Part shown: positions 45,800 through 55,690 of the stretch, piece after piece
How the letters are laid out: each line of letters starts with the position of its first letter
Position numbering within the stretch: the first letter of the stretch is position 1
From: Dermacentor variabilis
Taxonomy: Eukaryota; Arthropoda; Arachnida; Ixodida; Ixodidae
DNA: 64,000 nt
Reading direction: 5' to 3'
Assembly (NCBI RefSeq): GCF_050947875.1
Contig: NC_134571.1
Span: 230,526,024-230,590,023 of the forward strand
Notes under the pieces: generated by a model
What the model was told of the DNA's origin: nothing
The model's database searches: none
Seen by the model: only the letters and a program-made list of their open reading frames with translations
Position numbers and translations under genes: made by a program

Positions 45800-46500
45800 T
45801 CAATGCTCTGTTCTAAATTACGGCACTCCCCGCGAACTCTTGAGCAACTGAGGCCGCAATGTCATTCAAGAACTCCTCACTGAATGCCGCATTATTCATT
45901 GCTGTACCACTGCATATCACCCGCAAACAAACGGCTTGACAGGGCGCTTTAACCAAACTCTTGGTGACATGCTTTCGATGTATGTGGCCTCCAACCACGC
46001 CAACTGGGACCTCGTCCTTCCCTATGTCAAGTAGGCCTACAATACGGCACCTCAGGCAACGACGGGCTTTTCTCCCTTCTTTCTACTATATGGCCTAGAA
46101 CCGTCATCTCCCATTGACACCATTCTTCCTTACCATCTTGACTTGTCAGAGCGTACACCGGTTTCCGAAGCCGCCCGGTATGCAGAAGAATGTCGACAAC
46201 TAGCATGCTCACTTACAATGCAAGAAGAAGCGCTACAGAAATTTCGTCATGACGATAGGTGCCCCCACTAGCAGCTTTCACCTTACGCTCTTGCTTGGTT
46301 GTGGGTGCCTCCTTCTTTGACACCAGGTGTCTCCTCAAAGTTTGTCTCTAGATACCATTGACCCTACCAGTCCTACAACAAACTTCTCCGGTAAACTCTC
46401 ATTGAACCTCTGACACCCCCTACGGACCTGCGTCACTGAGGCCACAAAACTGTGCATGTAGATCGCCTCAAGCTGTATCACAAGCTCTTCGTCCTCGTGA
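45800..46500 (+). pseudogene. Integrase, C-terminal part, of the Gypsy element
   Basis: TTAYHPQTNGLTGRFNQTLG (about 45901-45960) is the conserved end of the integrase core, followed by NTAPQATTGFSPFFLLYG. The zinc-binding domain and most of the DDE core between RNase H and 45800 are deleted. An in-frame TAG near 46031 lies before the NTAPQ part. Confidence 0.85.
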
Positions 46501-46533
46501 CGCCTTAGGCCACCAGCGTGACTCCGCCTTCAG

Positions 46534-46546
46534 CGAGGGGGGAAGA
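46534..46546 (+). promoter_or_regulatory. Polypurine tract before the 3' LTR
   Basis: GAGGGGGGAAGA directly precedes TGTAATGAAG at 46547, the normal site for plus-strand priming. Confidence 0.75.
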
Positions 46547-46643
46547 TGTAATGAAGAAGTGTGCCATGCAGAGCTCTGCAGCCGGATTGCCAGCACTACA
46601 TAAGTGGGGCTTGGGCTAGACGTTCCTGGAGTGACTGGCTAAG
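46547..46643 (+). repeat. Truncated 3' LTR of the Gypsy element
   Basis: It aligns with the first part of 42325-42491 (TGTAATGAAGAAGTG, TACATAAGTGGGGCT, GACTGGCTAAGCC) and stops where opposite-strand Gypsy sequence begins. Confidence 0.8.
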
Positions 46644-47822
46644 CCAACATGGGCACCGATGGCGCTGAGGTGAGAGCGAGCAAGCAGGACGACTGACATC
46701 GACGGATACATCAGAGGTAGGAGGCATACGGCGAGGCAAGTAACGGCGCGAGTCGGTAAATAGGCAAGGAGACGGAGAAAAGGAGCTTGAATACGGCGAC
46801 GTCCAGGAGGTGCTGAAGTGGCAAGCGACATGGCCAATGCGGAGGCAATGGAAGCAAATGGGCTTGTCGTCCGGAGTTCTCCACTCGGTAGGGTTGCAGT
46901 ATGTGGGAGGGGAATACACATCGCCATGAGGAGTAGTAGTCAGCATCGTTCGGGTGTCAGGTCGGGAGACGGAGCAGGCAGCAGGCAAACCTAGTTTTGC
47001 TAACTTTTGCCATACAACTTCCTGAATGAAAGAGATTACTGGGGCTCTTTGGTTGATGGTGGGGTCAGGTGGGCATCGATGGAACGGCGCAGGACTTGCA
47101 GCCTTGAGCTCGCGGCGAACAATACATGTGATGTGCTCATTTAAGGGTGGTGAAGCAGTAAGGTCGACGTAAGACGACGTTGCAGCCATGTTAGGAAGCT
47201 GGGAGAACTGTGGAATGACGCGGCAGCTTTTGGCGAGCTCAAAGCGGCGACATTCCTTGACAATGACGTCGATGGTGGACACATCATTGAAAGCCTACAA
47301 GTTGAATCTGTCATTCGCGATCCCTTTGAGTATGTGGCTGACTTTGTCGACCTCGGCCATTTTCTCATGGACTTTTTGGCAAAGAGCGAGTGTGTCTTGC
47401 ATGTACGAGACGAGACATACGATTCAGTAGAAGACTGAATTCGGGTAGCAAGCTCTTTTCTAGCAGCCAGCTACCGACCGGTGGGATTTCCAAAGAGGTC
47501 GCTGAGCTTCTTCTTGAAAGCATCCCACGTAGAGATCTCGTCCTCATGTGTCCGGAACCAGACAATGAGGAGTGCCGCCAAAGTAGAATAGGACATTCGC
47601 TAGCATAATGGTAGGGTCCCAGCGTTTGTTTTGGCTAACACGCTCATACAGGCTGAGCAGTCCTCAACGTCGACATTATCTTAGCCAGAGAATATGCCAG
47701 GATCGCAGGGATTGGTAACCGTAACATACGTTGTTGTCGGGGTCGCAGGAGTAGATGAGGTGTCGTCACAGGCTGCTGCGGAGCTCCGTGGCAAGGACGG
47801 GGAACGGCACCCTCCACCAAAA
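46644..47822 (-). pseudogene. Second Ty3/Gypsy element, gag part, opposite orientation
   Basis: On the minus strand, after TTTTGGTGGAGGGTGCCG (primer-binding region, about 47825-47808), the frames read FRTHEDEISTWDAFKKKLSD, then SDLFGNPTGR and KVSHILKGIAND, ECRRFELAKSCRVIP, and a zinc knuckle CFHCLRIGHVACHF (about 46855-46815). This is a typical Gypsy gag with several stops. Protease and pol are missing: the sequence ends where the 3' LTR of the first Gypsy element stops, so one of the two broke the other. Confidence 0.82.
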
Positions 47823-48142
47823 TGTTACGCGAACGAAGGATTGAGACTGGAGATTATCTACAAAGTATCTTTAGAAGGGGTAACTGCAGCGCTGGTCAGC
47901 TCAGCTGACAGCTCGAGAGCCACAAAGCGTTCGTCGTCTTCATCGGGGCGCCCGCGTGCATTGGCCACAAGAAACACGCAATATGCATGCATCAGTGTAT
48001 AGCCGCTTGTCTCACGTGAAAAAAGACGGCCACAGTTTCTCAATCAGGTAACAGCAAATCTCCGCACGGGTCGTCGCACGCTGCATTCAAAGCTATCGCT
48101 GCCAAACCTATTGTGATAAGCATTTTCACCTATCAGTTTTAC
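47823..48142 (-). repeat. Probable 5' LTR of the second Gypsy element
   Basis: On the minus strand it ends ...GTTCGCGTAACA right before the TTTTGGTGGAGG primer site. A TGTAAAACTGATAGG at 48142 downwards could be its start. No second copy exists in the window to confirm the limits. Confidence 0.45.
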
Positions 48143-50319
48143 AGCGTGTGGTGCATAGTGCCATTGGTAGCGCACTGCACGCATTTAGTAAGCGATAATA
48201 CAAACGCGCCCCCGTTTGTGACGCGATAAACAACACGCGTCACGGGCCACTGGAGCACCACCAACTCGACACGCGTCGGCGTTTCATGCCGCAGCAATCG
48301 GCGTGGCGCTTCACTTACGTAGATGTCAATAAATTTTTTCAGTTATTCAGATTGTACGTTTTTCCGGTTAGTACGTCTTTTTCTTGCATGTTTTTTGAAA
48401 ACGTATGAACGAGGTTCTACTATACGGTGTAGGAGCCTAAACTTGTGATGCAGCTATTGTTGTCTCTTTATGAAAAAAATTCAGATGAGAAGATGGCATT
48501 CTCCAACTCGCTGCTACTGAGGCTGTCAAAAGAAATCAACTTTTCAAAATCAAGATTTTTCAGAGGTGGCCATTTTCACTTTCAAACTCCGACATCTGCT
48601 GAACCAGTTAAAATTTCTGCAACGTAGCAGACAAGAAACTATGCAGAAGACAAAACTGCAGGTCTTTTGCTACAAGTCAGATGGTACAGTGGACTCGTGA
48701 CTGCCATGGAAGGACTTGAAAGAGCACTCAAAACCTTCGTTAGTGGGCTACCAATGGGCGCAGTAGGGAAAGAGTTAAAGCATGTTGCTGGCATTGTCTT
48801 CGTGGCATGGCCCCCCCCCCATGCCCAGGATTGACAAATAAACAATGATCACAACATGCCCGAACCAGCCTGCACACATGCACACAACAGCGAAATGGTG
48901 ACTGGAAGCTGGAAGCACTGTGACTGCCAAGATTTCCTTTCATGTGTCACTCATGATGATGATAACTGAAGTTAAAAAAAGAATTCTGGGGTAAATTTTG
49001 GGTGCTACAATGTCACGACGAAGAAATTGCCCGACAACGATAAGACAGGTGATCGAGTCACGTGATGCGTGCTCCTTTCATCTGTCGCGTAGGCTAGCCT
49101 AACGATAACCAAACTGCTGTAAAGTTGGTTTAGCCCTTCTATACTTTAAAAACCGGAAACAAAAATTTTGTAGGGCGCTTAAGCTTTGCCTTTAAGAGTG
49201 GAACGTGATGCTATTCAAAGATCTCTGACTGCTTCTCACGCTACCCGGTAACTGCAGCTTATGTAACCATAATGTTTTCTTGGAAACGCTGGTGGCGAAT
49301 GCTATCCACGAAGGCAAGCTTTGTGGTTCTTTTTTTCAAGGTGTTGCAAGGAACCGAGTGGGCCGCACTACTCCTTTTAAGACAGACCTCGAATGGCAGC
49401 TAGAAAATGCTATCTCGTTAAAGGGGGCTTTTGTTTGAGTTCCCACAGAACTGAATTATGTTTTCTCATACAATTCAAATTACAATCTACCGTTATCATG
49501 TCTGTAGGTTGTGTGTAAGTTGTATTTTAAAAATTTTCTGACACAGCTTACTTTGAAAAATTCAATTATTTCAGTAACGCCTACGCGCCACGTGGAGGGC
49601 CTGTGTGAATCAAGATGCGTGGTTCGAGCTGATTTTCTCAGCCGGAGATGCTGGCGTCGACACTGGATTTTCTGCAAATAGGGGCCCTTATTGGTGCAAT
49701 AAAAAAATCGCCCCAAAGCACAGGTCCACTATTAGACTGAGAACCTCACTAGGTATTCAGTACAACAGAAAATCACCAATTCATTATTGCTGGAGGAAAG
49801 AAAAAAAGAGGAAACACTTGATTCTATTTAAGAGAAATTCTCTATTGATAAAGATATTTTCCACACCTCCAAATAGCAGAATTCGTGACATACCGAATAA
49901 ATGCAGCCCATCGCCTGGCAGTATGTTTTATGGCTCAACTGCCAATCACACATTCGCGACGTTTGCCAGCACTGACATGCGATGACATCTAGGCACAATA
50001 GTGGGACGCTGGTATCCACTATGTGGCGTTGTGATTGATGAGGTGCTCACACATGCGAACCCTACCATTTTCTACAGGTTTTGTGAACATCAGGAAGGTC
50101 AGTTTATGCTTTCAATATTTTATTTGTATTGTTCACATTCGAGAGATTTAATGGGTATACAGACCATTTTATCATGGATGCCACCATATTGCTACGCAGT
50201 GGCGCCATCTATGGGCAGTCAGCATGCTGGTTTGGGTGAGCGCTCCGTCTTGCATGGCAGGTATACGCTCGGCCATAGTTTCTGGCGTTTGTTTTCGCAC
50301 TCATGCGGTCTATTTAGTA
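48143..50319. other. No gene recognised
   Basis: The stretch at 48350-48425 ends in TATGAACGAGGTTCTACTAT, like a decayed pogo end. A C10 run lies at 48811-48820. No supported coding sequence. ATTTAGTA (50312-50319) may be the 8-bp target duplication of the hAT element that follows. Confidence 0.4.
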
Positions 50320-50423
50320 CAGGGTTCCTACACAGTATTTGGCTGAAAATTCAAGGACATTTCAAGGATGCAAAAAAGGCAGAATTCAAGGAGTGTTAGC
50401 GTAATTTTATTTCCTCACATGAC

Positions 50424-50995
50424 TTAGGAAAGGAGCCCTATTTTCGCCTTAATTTCTTTTTCAGGAGCTGTTATCTCCACTTCTTTTTCTTTGGCTGTTC
50501 GATAGAAACAGTAGGCCTTGACGAGACAAGTCAGGTTATTTTTTGCTTCGGCGTTTTCCGAAAAGCGATCCGCTGACTCCTGCAAGCACTTAAGAGTTTT
50601 TTTGAGCTTTGTGTTCTTCTCTTGCATGCTCTGTAGCTCTAGCTCGAATTCTTTTCTCTTCAAGGTTACCTGCTGTGCTACAGCTTGCTTCTTCTGTTCG
50701 TCCAGGTATAACGCATACCTATGCCTGGCTTGGCGCACTGATGACTTCAGTTCTTTCGACAGCGGAATGTTAAGCAGCCCACTGTGGGTTTTCACGGCCT
50801 CGCAGATGACTCGTAGTGAGATATACAAGAGCTCTGCCATATTTTCGACCGCGATCTGCTTGTTTACACTGAAACCTCTTTCTACTGAAGCCTGCCCATG
50901 GCTAAGCAAGAGAAGGACCTTCAGTACTTCCCATAACATTGAGAATGCCGCGTCATGCTTCAAAAGGCGCACGACGAGAACGTCAAGGCGTTCAT
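50424..50995 (-). pseudogene. hAT transposase, C-terminal block
   Basis: The frame reads ERLDVLVVRLLKHDAAFSML, then VLLLLSHGQASVERGFSVNK, the C-terminal dimerisation region of an arthropod hAT-like family (SHGQAxVERGFSVNKxxxVEN). It continues through a charged coiled-coil stretch (KRKEFELELQSMQEKNTKL) and stops at 50424. The methionine at 50972 is internal; the true frame continues across the LINE to 54936. Confidence 0.85.
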
Positions 50996-51364
50996 TTCAT
51001 TTCATTTATTGAGACTGTGAATCCCATCAGGGATTGTAACAGGAAGGGCTGTATGTGATACGTAGGAACATGGTATAAGGTGTTACATACTAAATCTGAT
51101 ACAATAAAAAACTTGGGCACATAACAATTTGATTACGTGATTATACAAGAGAATAACTAGAACGGAGAGGATATGACAACAATAATTGCAGTTACAGAAA
51201 CCAGTTACAGGGTCAGTATTGAGGTAATAACAGTAACGCAACAATCAAGGTTACAATAATGCCAACAAGAAAAGAAATATATTGCACCATTGCCTAATTA
51301 TAGTCAAGCACAAACACCGTTAAAATAACAAGGCAATAAGGAACTACGTAAATAATGAGAAGAA

Positions 51365-52001
51365 TTATTGCTGCAATGCGTATAGTTGATCCGCAATCAG
51401 GGTACCAAACGTATCTAAGGATGAGCTGTCAGTGATACCTGTGTTAAGATTATTCCATTCGCATGTCGCCCTTGGAAAAAATGAGTATTTGAAAATATCA
51501 GTGTGGAATGAAAATTCACTTAATGTGTGTGTGTGTTTATGACGAGTTAATCTATTTGAGGACGTTGATATGTATTTCATAATAGGCAGTTTAAGTTGAT
51601 TGTGCATTAACTGATACATGATTTTTAGTCTAGCAAGCTTGGCTCTGTTATCCATGGTTAGAAGTTCTGCCCGTTTCAGTAATGCTGTTGGTGAGTCTGT
51701 GATGGAGTGTTTATTATATATGTATCTCAGTGCTTTTCGCTGTACCCCTTCAAGTTTTTTAATCAGCTTGTTAGTAAACGGGAACCAAATGGTGTAGGCG
51801 TACTCTAGAACCGGTCTTATAAGTGTTTTATATGTGAGTAAATTTGTTCCAGATGGTGCTAGTTTAAGGGGTCTGTTAATGAAGAATAGCTGTCTTATTG
51901 CGGTTGATGTGATATTGTTAACGTGAGAATCCCACCTGAAGTCAGATGTTATTGTCACACCAAGGTACTTATGCTCATGAACAGATGCAAGAGGAATGTT
52001 G
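51365..52001 (-). pseudogene. LINE reverse transcriptase, C-terminal part
   Basis: About 200 codons with the post-catalytic region of non-LTR reverse transcriptases: HEHKYLGVTITSDFRWDSHV, FFINRPLKLAPSGTNLLTYK, LIRPVLEYAYTIWFPF and RRALRYIYNKHS-like KALRYIYNKHSITDS. The catalytic YADD box is upstream and absent because of truncation. Ends with TAA near 51365. Confidence 0.88.
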
Positions 52002-52005
52002 TTAA

Positions 52006-53525
52006 GGGGGGACGCGGGTCTTGAAACGGCAAAAAATCACAAAAAAGTCTATTTTCGGAAACGTGCATTTTCGCTACGTTTATACATTCAAGAATCCCTC
52101 CGCGAAATCTAGAAGCTAAATTTAATCGGAAAATAATAAAAAATCGCGCTTAAAGGGGCCAGGATGAACGCGAAATCAGCAAAATTTGGTCAAAAATGTT
52201 CAAACTTCGCCCCGTCACCATTTGCGAACGCGGTGGCCGATGGCCGCCATCTTGCGCTTGTTTTGAAGCTGTTTTCTTTGTGCGCATTTTGCACCAGTTC
52301 AAAATGGCGTCGGCGAAGGGAAACCGACGCTATCGCGTCATTTCTGGAGGATGCGTCCGTGGCGCCGATTGGCCAAAGCGCGCACACCCCCCGCGCGCCT
52401 CGCTCCTATTGGTCCGGTGCTCGTCGGCGCGCGCGCTAGACCGCTCTCGCGTCTTGCTACGTTTGTTTATCTCTGGTTTCATCGCGCTGCTGTCAGCGTT
52501 TGTTCAGCCGCTTGCTTCGCGACGTTTCATAAGATGCTCATTTCACTGCCCGGATGGCTGGAAAAGATTGTCGTCTCAAGGCTACTACGCGTCAAGCGGC
52601 TGTGGAATGCGCGACGGAAGGCGGCTAGGCCTGTGATACTCGCGGAGTTGCCGGTTGCTGGTCTGCCTGGACATTCTACCGGATCGAGTTCCGAGCTGCA
52701 AACTGGCACGGCTAACGTCAACACTTCGTCCGCCCACGCCACGCGTGTTGGCACAGATCGTGCAGGCACTGTTTCCTTCACGACTGAAGAAAGTAGCGAG
52801 CGCGCAGCGAGCGCCGGAAAACGTCTGGAGCGCCGGACCTTCGAAGTGCTAACTCCAGCAAGAAGCGAGAGCCTCTTTGAGCGCAAGGAAGCTGGCCAAA
52901 AAGCGGCAAAAAGATAGGATGTATCCAGATTATGCCCCTGGTGAATTTCCTTGAGATTTTATTGGTATGTTCTCAATAAAGATGTTGCAGAATGTTTTTC
53001 CTTGATTTCTCAAAACAACAATTCCGACAGACTTCCAATTTTGGAGGTAAAATAGCTTTGTCCTATTTCAGCTATCAACTTAATTTTTTTTTTTGCCAGA
53101 AAGATAAATGTATGCAGTTAGCAATATGCACCTTTTAAAAGTAGCACTCTTCTCAAAAAGTTTTTGAAATGGGTCACATGCTTGACATGTCAAGATGGCA
53201 TTTTTTTTCTCACAACTTTGATGAGCTCTAACTCTTACTCAGATTAGCCTAGAACATTGAATAATACCTTATGGCACTCCCTGAACATTCTAGATAGTCT
53301 TTATACTAAAATTACCGTGTTAGGGTTTTCTGTTTAGATGCTAATTTTCCTCCAAACAAAGGACTCAGCTTATACAATGCATTTAGAGTATATCAGAAAC
53401 TACTTATCCTGTGGCAAAATTAATTATATTTTTAGAATCTGCATATTAAAATACACAAAGTGTGAAAATTTCGTTCAGATCTGTCCACAAATAAAAAAGC
53501 TGTATTTCAAGTGTAGCCTCCCCCC
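52006..53525. mobile_element. TTAA-flanked 1.52-kb element
   Basis: GGGGGGACGCGGGTCTTGAAA-type left end (52006) and, inverted, GGGGGGAGGCTACACTTGAAA-type right end (53525) have TTAA on both sides (52002-52005, 53526-53529). The TTAA target and the G-rich ends fit Kolobok or piggyBac. A plus-strand frame at 52351-52917 (188 codons, MLISLPGWLEKIVV... from an internal start) is basic, shows no known domain, and is followed by a possible polyadenylation signal (AATAAA, 52976). Confidence 0.8.
52531..52917 (+). CDS. Hypothetical small protein inside the TTAA element
   Basis: An open frame to 52917. The likeliest start is the internal ATG near 52533 (MLISLPGWLEKIV), giving about 128 residues rich in Arg, Ser and Ala, with no domain I recognise. 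Resemblance in composition to the N-terminal region of the Mutator-like protein at 33155 is only suggestive. It may be the 5' exon remnant of a transposase gene whose rest is deleted. Weakly supported as a real protein. Confidence 0.3.
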   Translation, partial: KMLISLPGWLEKIVVSRLLRVKRLWNARRKAARPVILAELPVAGLPGHSTGSSSELQTGTANVNTSSAHATRVGTDRAGTVSFTTEESSERAASAGKRLERRTFEVLTPARSESLFERKEAGQKAAKR

Positions 53526-53536
53526 TTAAGGGTGTA

Positions 53537-54588
53537 CAGTCGCCGACCGTTTATTCGGACCTCACGAAGACTGCGGAAATGTCCGAATAAACAGGTGTCT
53601 GAAAAAGCAGATTAAGAAAAAAAATAATGAAATTCTTTATTTCCATGCACTTATTCGGGCTCGACAGCAGGCTTGAAGAAATCATGAATGCGCCATTGCA
53701 CGCTGTTCCGTTTACGCGCAATCATATAAGCCTGAATCTTGGAGAGGGTCGTACGGTTACTATAGGCGGCTGAAGTACAGTCACTGCTTATACACGCTTT
53801 ACATGCGACAGCAGCGTAGCACATGGTGCGTCATCTTCCGACTCGGAGTCATCGTCCGGCGGTGCAGCAGAAACCTGACGAATGATCTCGCCGTCGTCGA
53901 GTTCTGCGCATGTCAATACAGCAGTGTCAGCACCTGTGAAACTGTCAAATGAGACGGCGTCCGGAATCGCAATGCAACCACTGTGGAAGGAGACAAATCT
54001 TAGGCCTCCCGGCACCCGCTTGCCGGCATTCCCCAGCGCAGTCTGCGCGGGCACTGTCAGCACCATTAGACACTTGACGCGATGTTTACGTATGCCGCGT
54101 TCGATCACCGAAACCTCGACAGAGCACACAAAGCAAACACTACCGTGCCGACACCAGTCGCACAAACGAAAAACGTGGCCTGCTCGCAGTGTCGTGCGCG
54201 AAAAAACAAATCGGCTGCTGGATTGTCTTGACATGGCTTACTAAGCTGAAACCGGAACTGCTGTAGAGCCACTCTATCGAACCGGGCAGAAACGATGATG
54301 ATGAGCGGGGATTTCCAGTAGCGCCACTTCGTGGGGCAGCAAGGAGGCTCCGTTCAAAACAAAAATGGCGTTCAGCAAGTCGAACCATGCACCGGTCAGA
54401 GTCGGTGCATGGTGCTCTCGATCAAGTTGGCTCAAGAGTGTCCGAAAAATCAGACGAGAGGTTGCAAGGCGTCCGAACTTTCCGCAGTTGTTATACATTA
54501 TGGTCTATGGGGAGAGTGGCGGTGCCGTGAAGCTGACCGAATAATCGGGCATGTCCGAATTTGAGTCCGGAAAATCAGTCGGCGACTG
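53537..54588 (-). mobile_element. Pogo-family transposon, internally deleted, with both ends
   Basis: 1052 bp. CAGTCGCCGACCGTTTATTC at the left and, inverted, CAGTCGCCGACTGATTTTCC at the right; TA on both sides (53535-53536, 54589-54590). The minus strand retains the end of a pogo transposase: DDDSESEDDAPC then, after a frameshift, IARKRNSVQWRIHDFFKPAV (a PIP-box-like end with W in place of R). The DDE domain is deleted. Same family as 10196-10710 and 17165-17405. Confidence 0.88.
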
Positions 54589-54647
54589 TACTGGAAGGTT
54601 GATGTATGTTTTTTTCTGGTTATAGATAAAAGAACTGACTTTTTTAG

Positions 54648-54822
54648 GGTGGTTGCTTGGGCTAGTTGGTAATTCATGATCAAAAATAACGTACAGCGCA
54701 AAGGACAAGGACAGCGATAGACGACACACACAGCGCTGACTTCCAAAGAAGTCAGCGCTGGAAGTCAGCGCTGTGTGTGTCGTCTATCGCTGTCCTTGTC
54801 CTTTGCGCTGTACGTTATTTTT
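54648..54822. mobile_element. Penelope-derived hairpin insertion
   Basis: The insert is flanked by an exact 11-bp repeat GACTTTTTTAG (54637-54647 and 54823-54833), consistent with a target duplication. It starts GGTGGTTGCTTGGGCTAGTT and contains a PLE end (AGTTGGTAATTCATGATC, compare AGTTGGTAATCCATTACT at 58375), then a perfect palindrome. It has no coding sequence. Confidence 0.8.
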
Positions 54823-54824
54823 GA
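54680..54824. repeat. Perfect 65-bp inverted repeat
   Basis: 54680-54744 and 54760-54824 are exact reverse complements, with a 15-bp loop. The arms carry GGACAAGGACAGCGATAGAC and ACGACACACACAGCGCTGAC, which are PLE terminal words. The hairpin would be very stable in single-stranded DNA or RNA. Confidence 0.92.
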
Positions 54825-54935
54825 CTTTTTTAGATTGGTATCCATCTGCCAGTTCTTGCACCACTGGGAAACTGCTGTTATGGCGTTACTTAAAGTTTTG
54901 TGGTCCCTGGTCTCTTTCATAGTTTTGCAGTTCAT

Positions 54936-55440
54936 GCCGTTTTTCTGAGCAGAACTGAATGTGCCGTGCACACACAATATCGCTCTTGTGCTCAGAGAGA
55001 AGCTTGCTGTCAATTAAACAGTTAAGAACAACTTTCAGCTTCCCAAGGCACATTTCTGCCTTTGACATCTCTCTGGGGTCGAAACATGACAACCCTCGAA
55101 CCATAGGGTACCTAATAGGACTTCTCTCCATGATTTTCAGGATCATGTTCACAATGAACTTCCGACACTCACCCCTAAATTCAAGAACACACTTGGTACT
55201 CGCTTTTCCGCTCTTTAAGATCTTCTCAGCCACCCGTCCAACATCCACTTTCTCAAGTGACGCGTAATTGGCAGTATCATGAACATCAATTCGCAGCAGT
55301 TTCGTGATGCTCATGGCTTCTGTCAATACCGAGCGCTTCACGAACCTTGCAAGGAGGCTCTTCAAGACAGTTTCAAGCTCTTTCGCTAAAGAATCACTCT
55401 GAAAAACAGTTAAGAAAGCCTGCACAACCATTGCAACATT
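54936..55440 (-). pseudogene. hAT transposase, central block
   Basis: AFLTVFQSDSLAKELETVLK, LLARFVKRSVLTEAMSITK, VDVGRVAEKILKSGK and RSPIRYPMVRGLSCFDPREM form the region before the dimerisation block in the same hAT-like family. The frame ends HIQFCSEKRHE at 54936 and is continued, in frame, by RLDVLV at 50990. A possible acceptor (TTGTGCAG) lies at about 55420. The catalytic N-terminal part is absent. Confidence 0.8.
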
Positions 55441-55455
55441 TAGGGAAAAGTTAAT

Positions 55456-55690
55456 TATGCAAAAAACGAGGTGAGGCGTGCAGACAGGACACAAGAGTAG
55501 AGAAGTGGACAACACAAACGCCGACTACCATTTGAAGGGAGCACTGAGGCGAAAAAAGAAAGAAGACACAAAACTCATCTGCGCAAGCTCAGGAATGGTA
55601 TCACCACGTGTCAGTCGGGTACATGTGCCGGTCTACGTGAGAGACAACTGTTAAGGCACTTAATCGTTTTTTTATAGCTCGTTTATAGCT
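55456..55690. repeat. Penelope-like element end fragment
   Basis: GGTGAGGCGTGCAGACAGGA, CACAAGAGTAGAGAAGTGGA and CAACACAAACGCCGACTACC are words I associate with tick PLE ends (GACAxGACACAAGxxxxxACT pattern). No RT coding sequence is attached. It truncates the hAT gene. Confidence 0.55.

Larger units (their letters stand above)
42325..46643 (+). mobile_element. Ty3/Gypsy retrotransposon, decayed, 3' LTR truncated
   Basis: A short 5' LTR (42325-42491), gag, protease, RT-RNase H and the end of integrase follow in the Ty3/Gypsy order, then a polypurine tract and a 3' LTR whose first 97 bases (46547-46643) match the 5' LTR before breaking off. Multiple stops in pol, YLDG in place of YLDD, and a large integrase deletion make it defective. 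No envelope-like gene is seen. It sits 148 bp upstream of the LRP exon at 42176, within the intron. Confidence 0.88.
50996..54929 (-). mobile_element. 5'-truncated LINE (CR1/Jockey-type RT), itself holding three insertions
   Basis: The 3' end on the minus strand has an (AAATG)-like tail (50996-51015). RT C-terminal sequence lies in three pieces: 54834-54929 (ITAVSQWCKNWQMDTNLKK), 54589-54636 (VLLSITRKKHTSTFQ) and 51365-52001 (YLGVTITSDFRWDSH, LLTYKTLIRPVLEYAYTIWF). The pieces join in frame when the inserts at 54648-54822, 53537-54588 and 52006-53525 are removed with one target copy each. The copy is truncated at its 5' end at 54929 and flanked by GTTCAT (50990-50995, 54930-54935). Confidence 0.88.
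50320..55455 (-). mobile_element. hAT-type transposon broken up by nested insertions
   Basis: The end CAGGGTTCCTACACAG at 50320, followed by TCAAGGACATTTCAAGGATG, is typical of hAT elements. The transposase reading frame runs on the minus strand in two blocks (54936-55440 and 50424-50995). A LINE (50996-54929) sits between them, flanked by GTTCAT on both sides. The 5' side of the hAT gene is lost at a Penelope-like fragment (about 55456), so the other terminal repeat is missing. Confidence 0.8.

Noticed and set aside
42325..48142. An endogenous virus with an envelope gene
   Set aside because: Only gag, protease, RT-RNase H and integrase remnants are present, in Ty3/Gypsy retrotransposon order; no envelope-like frame was seen.
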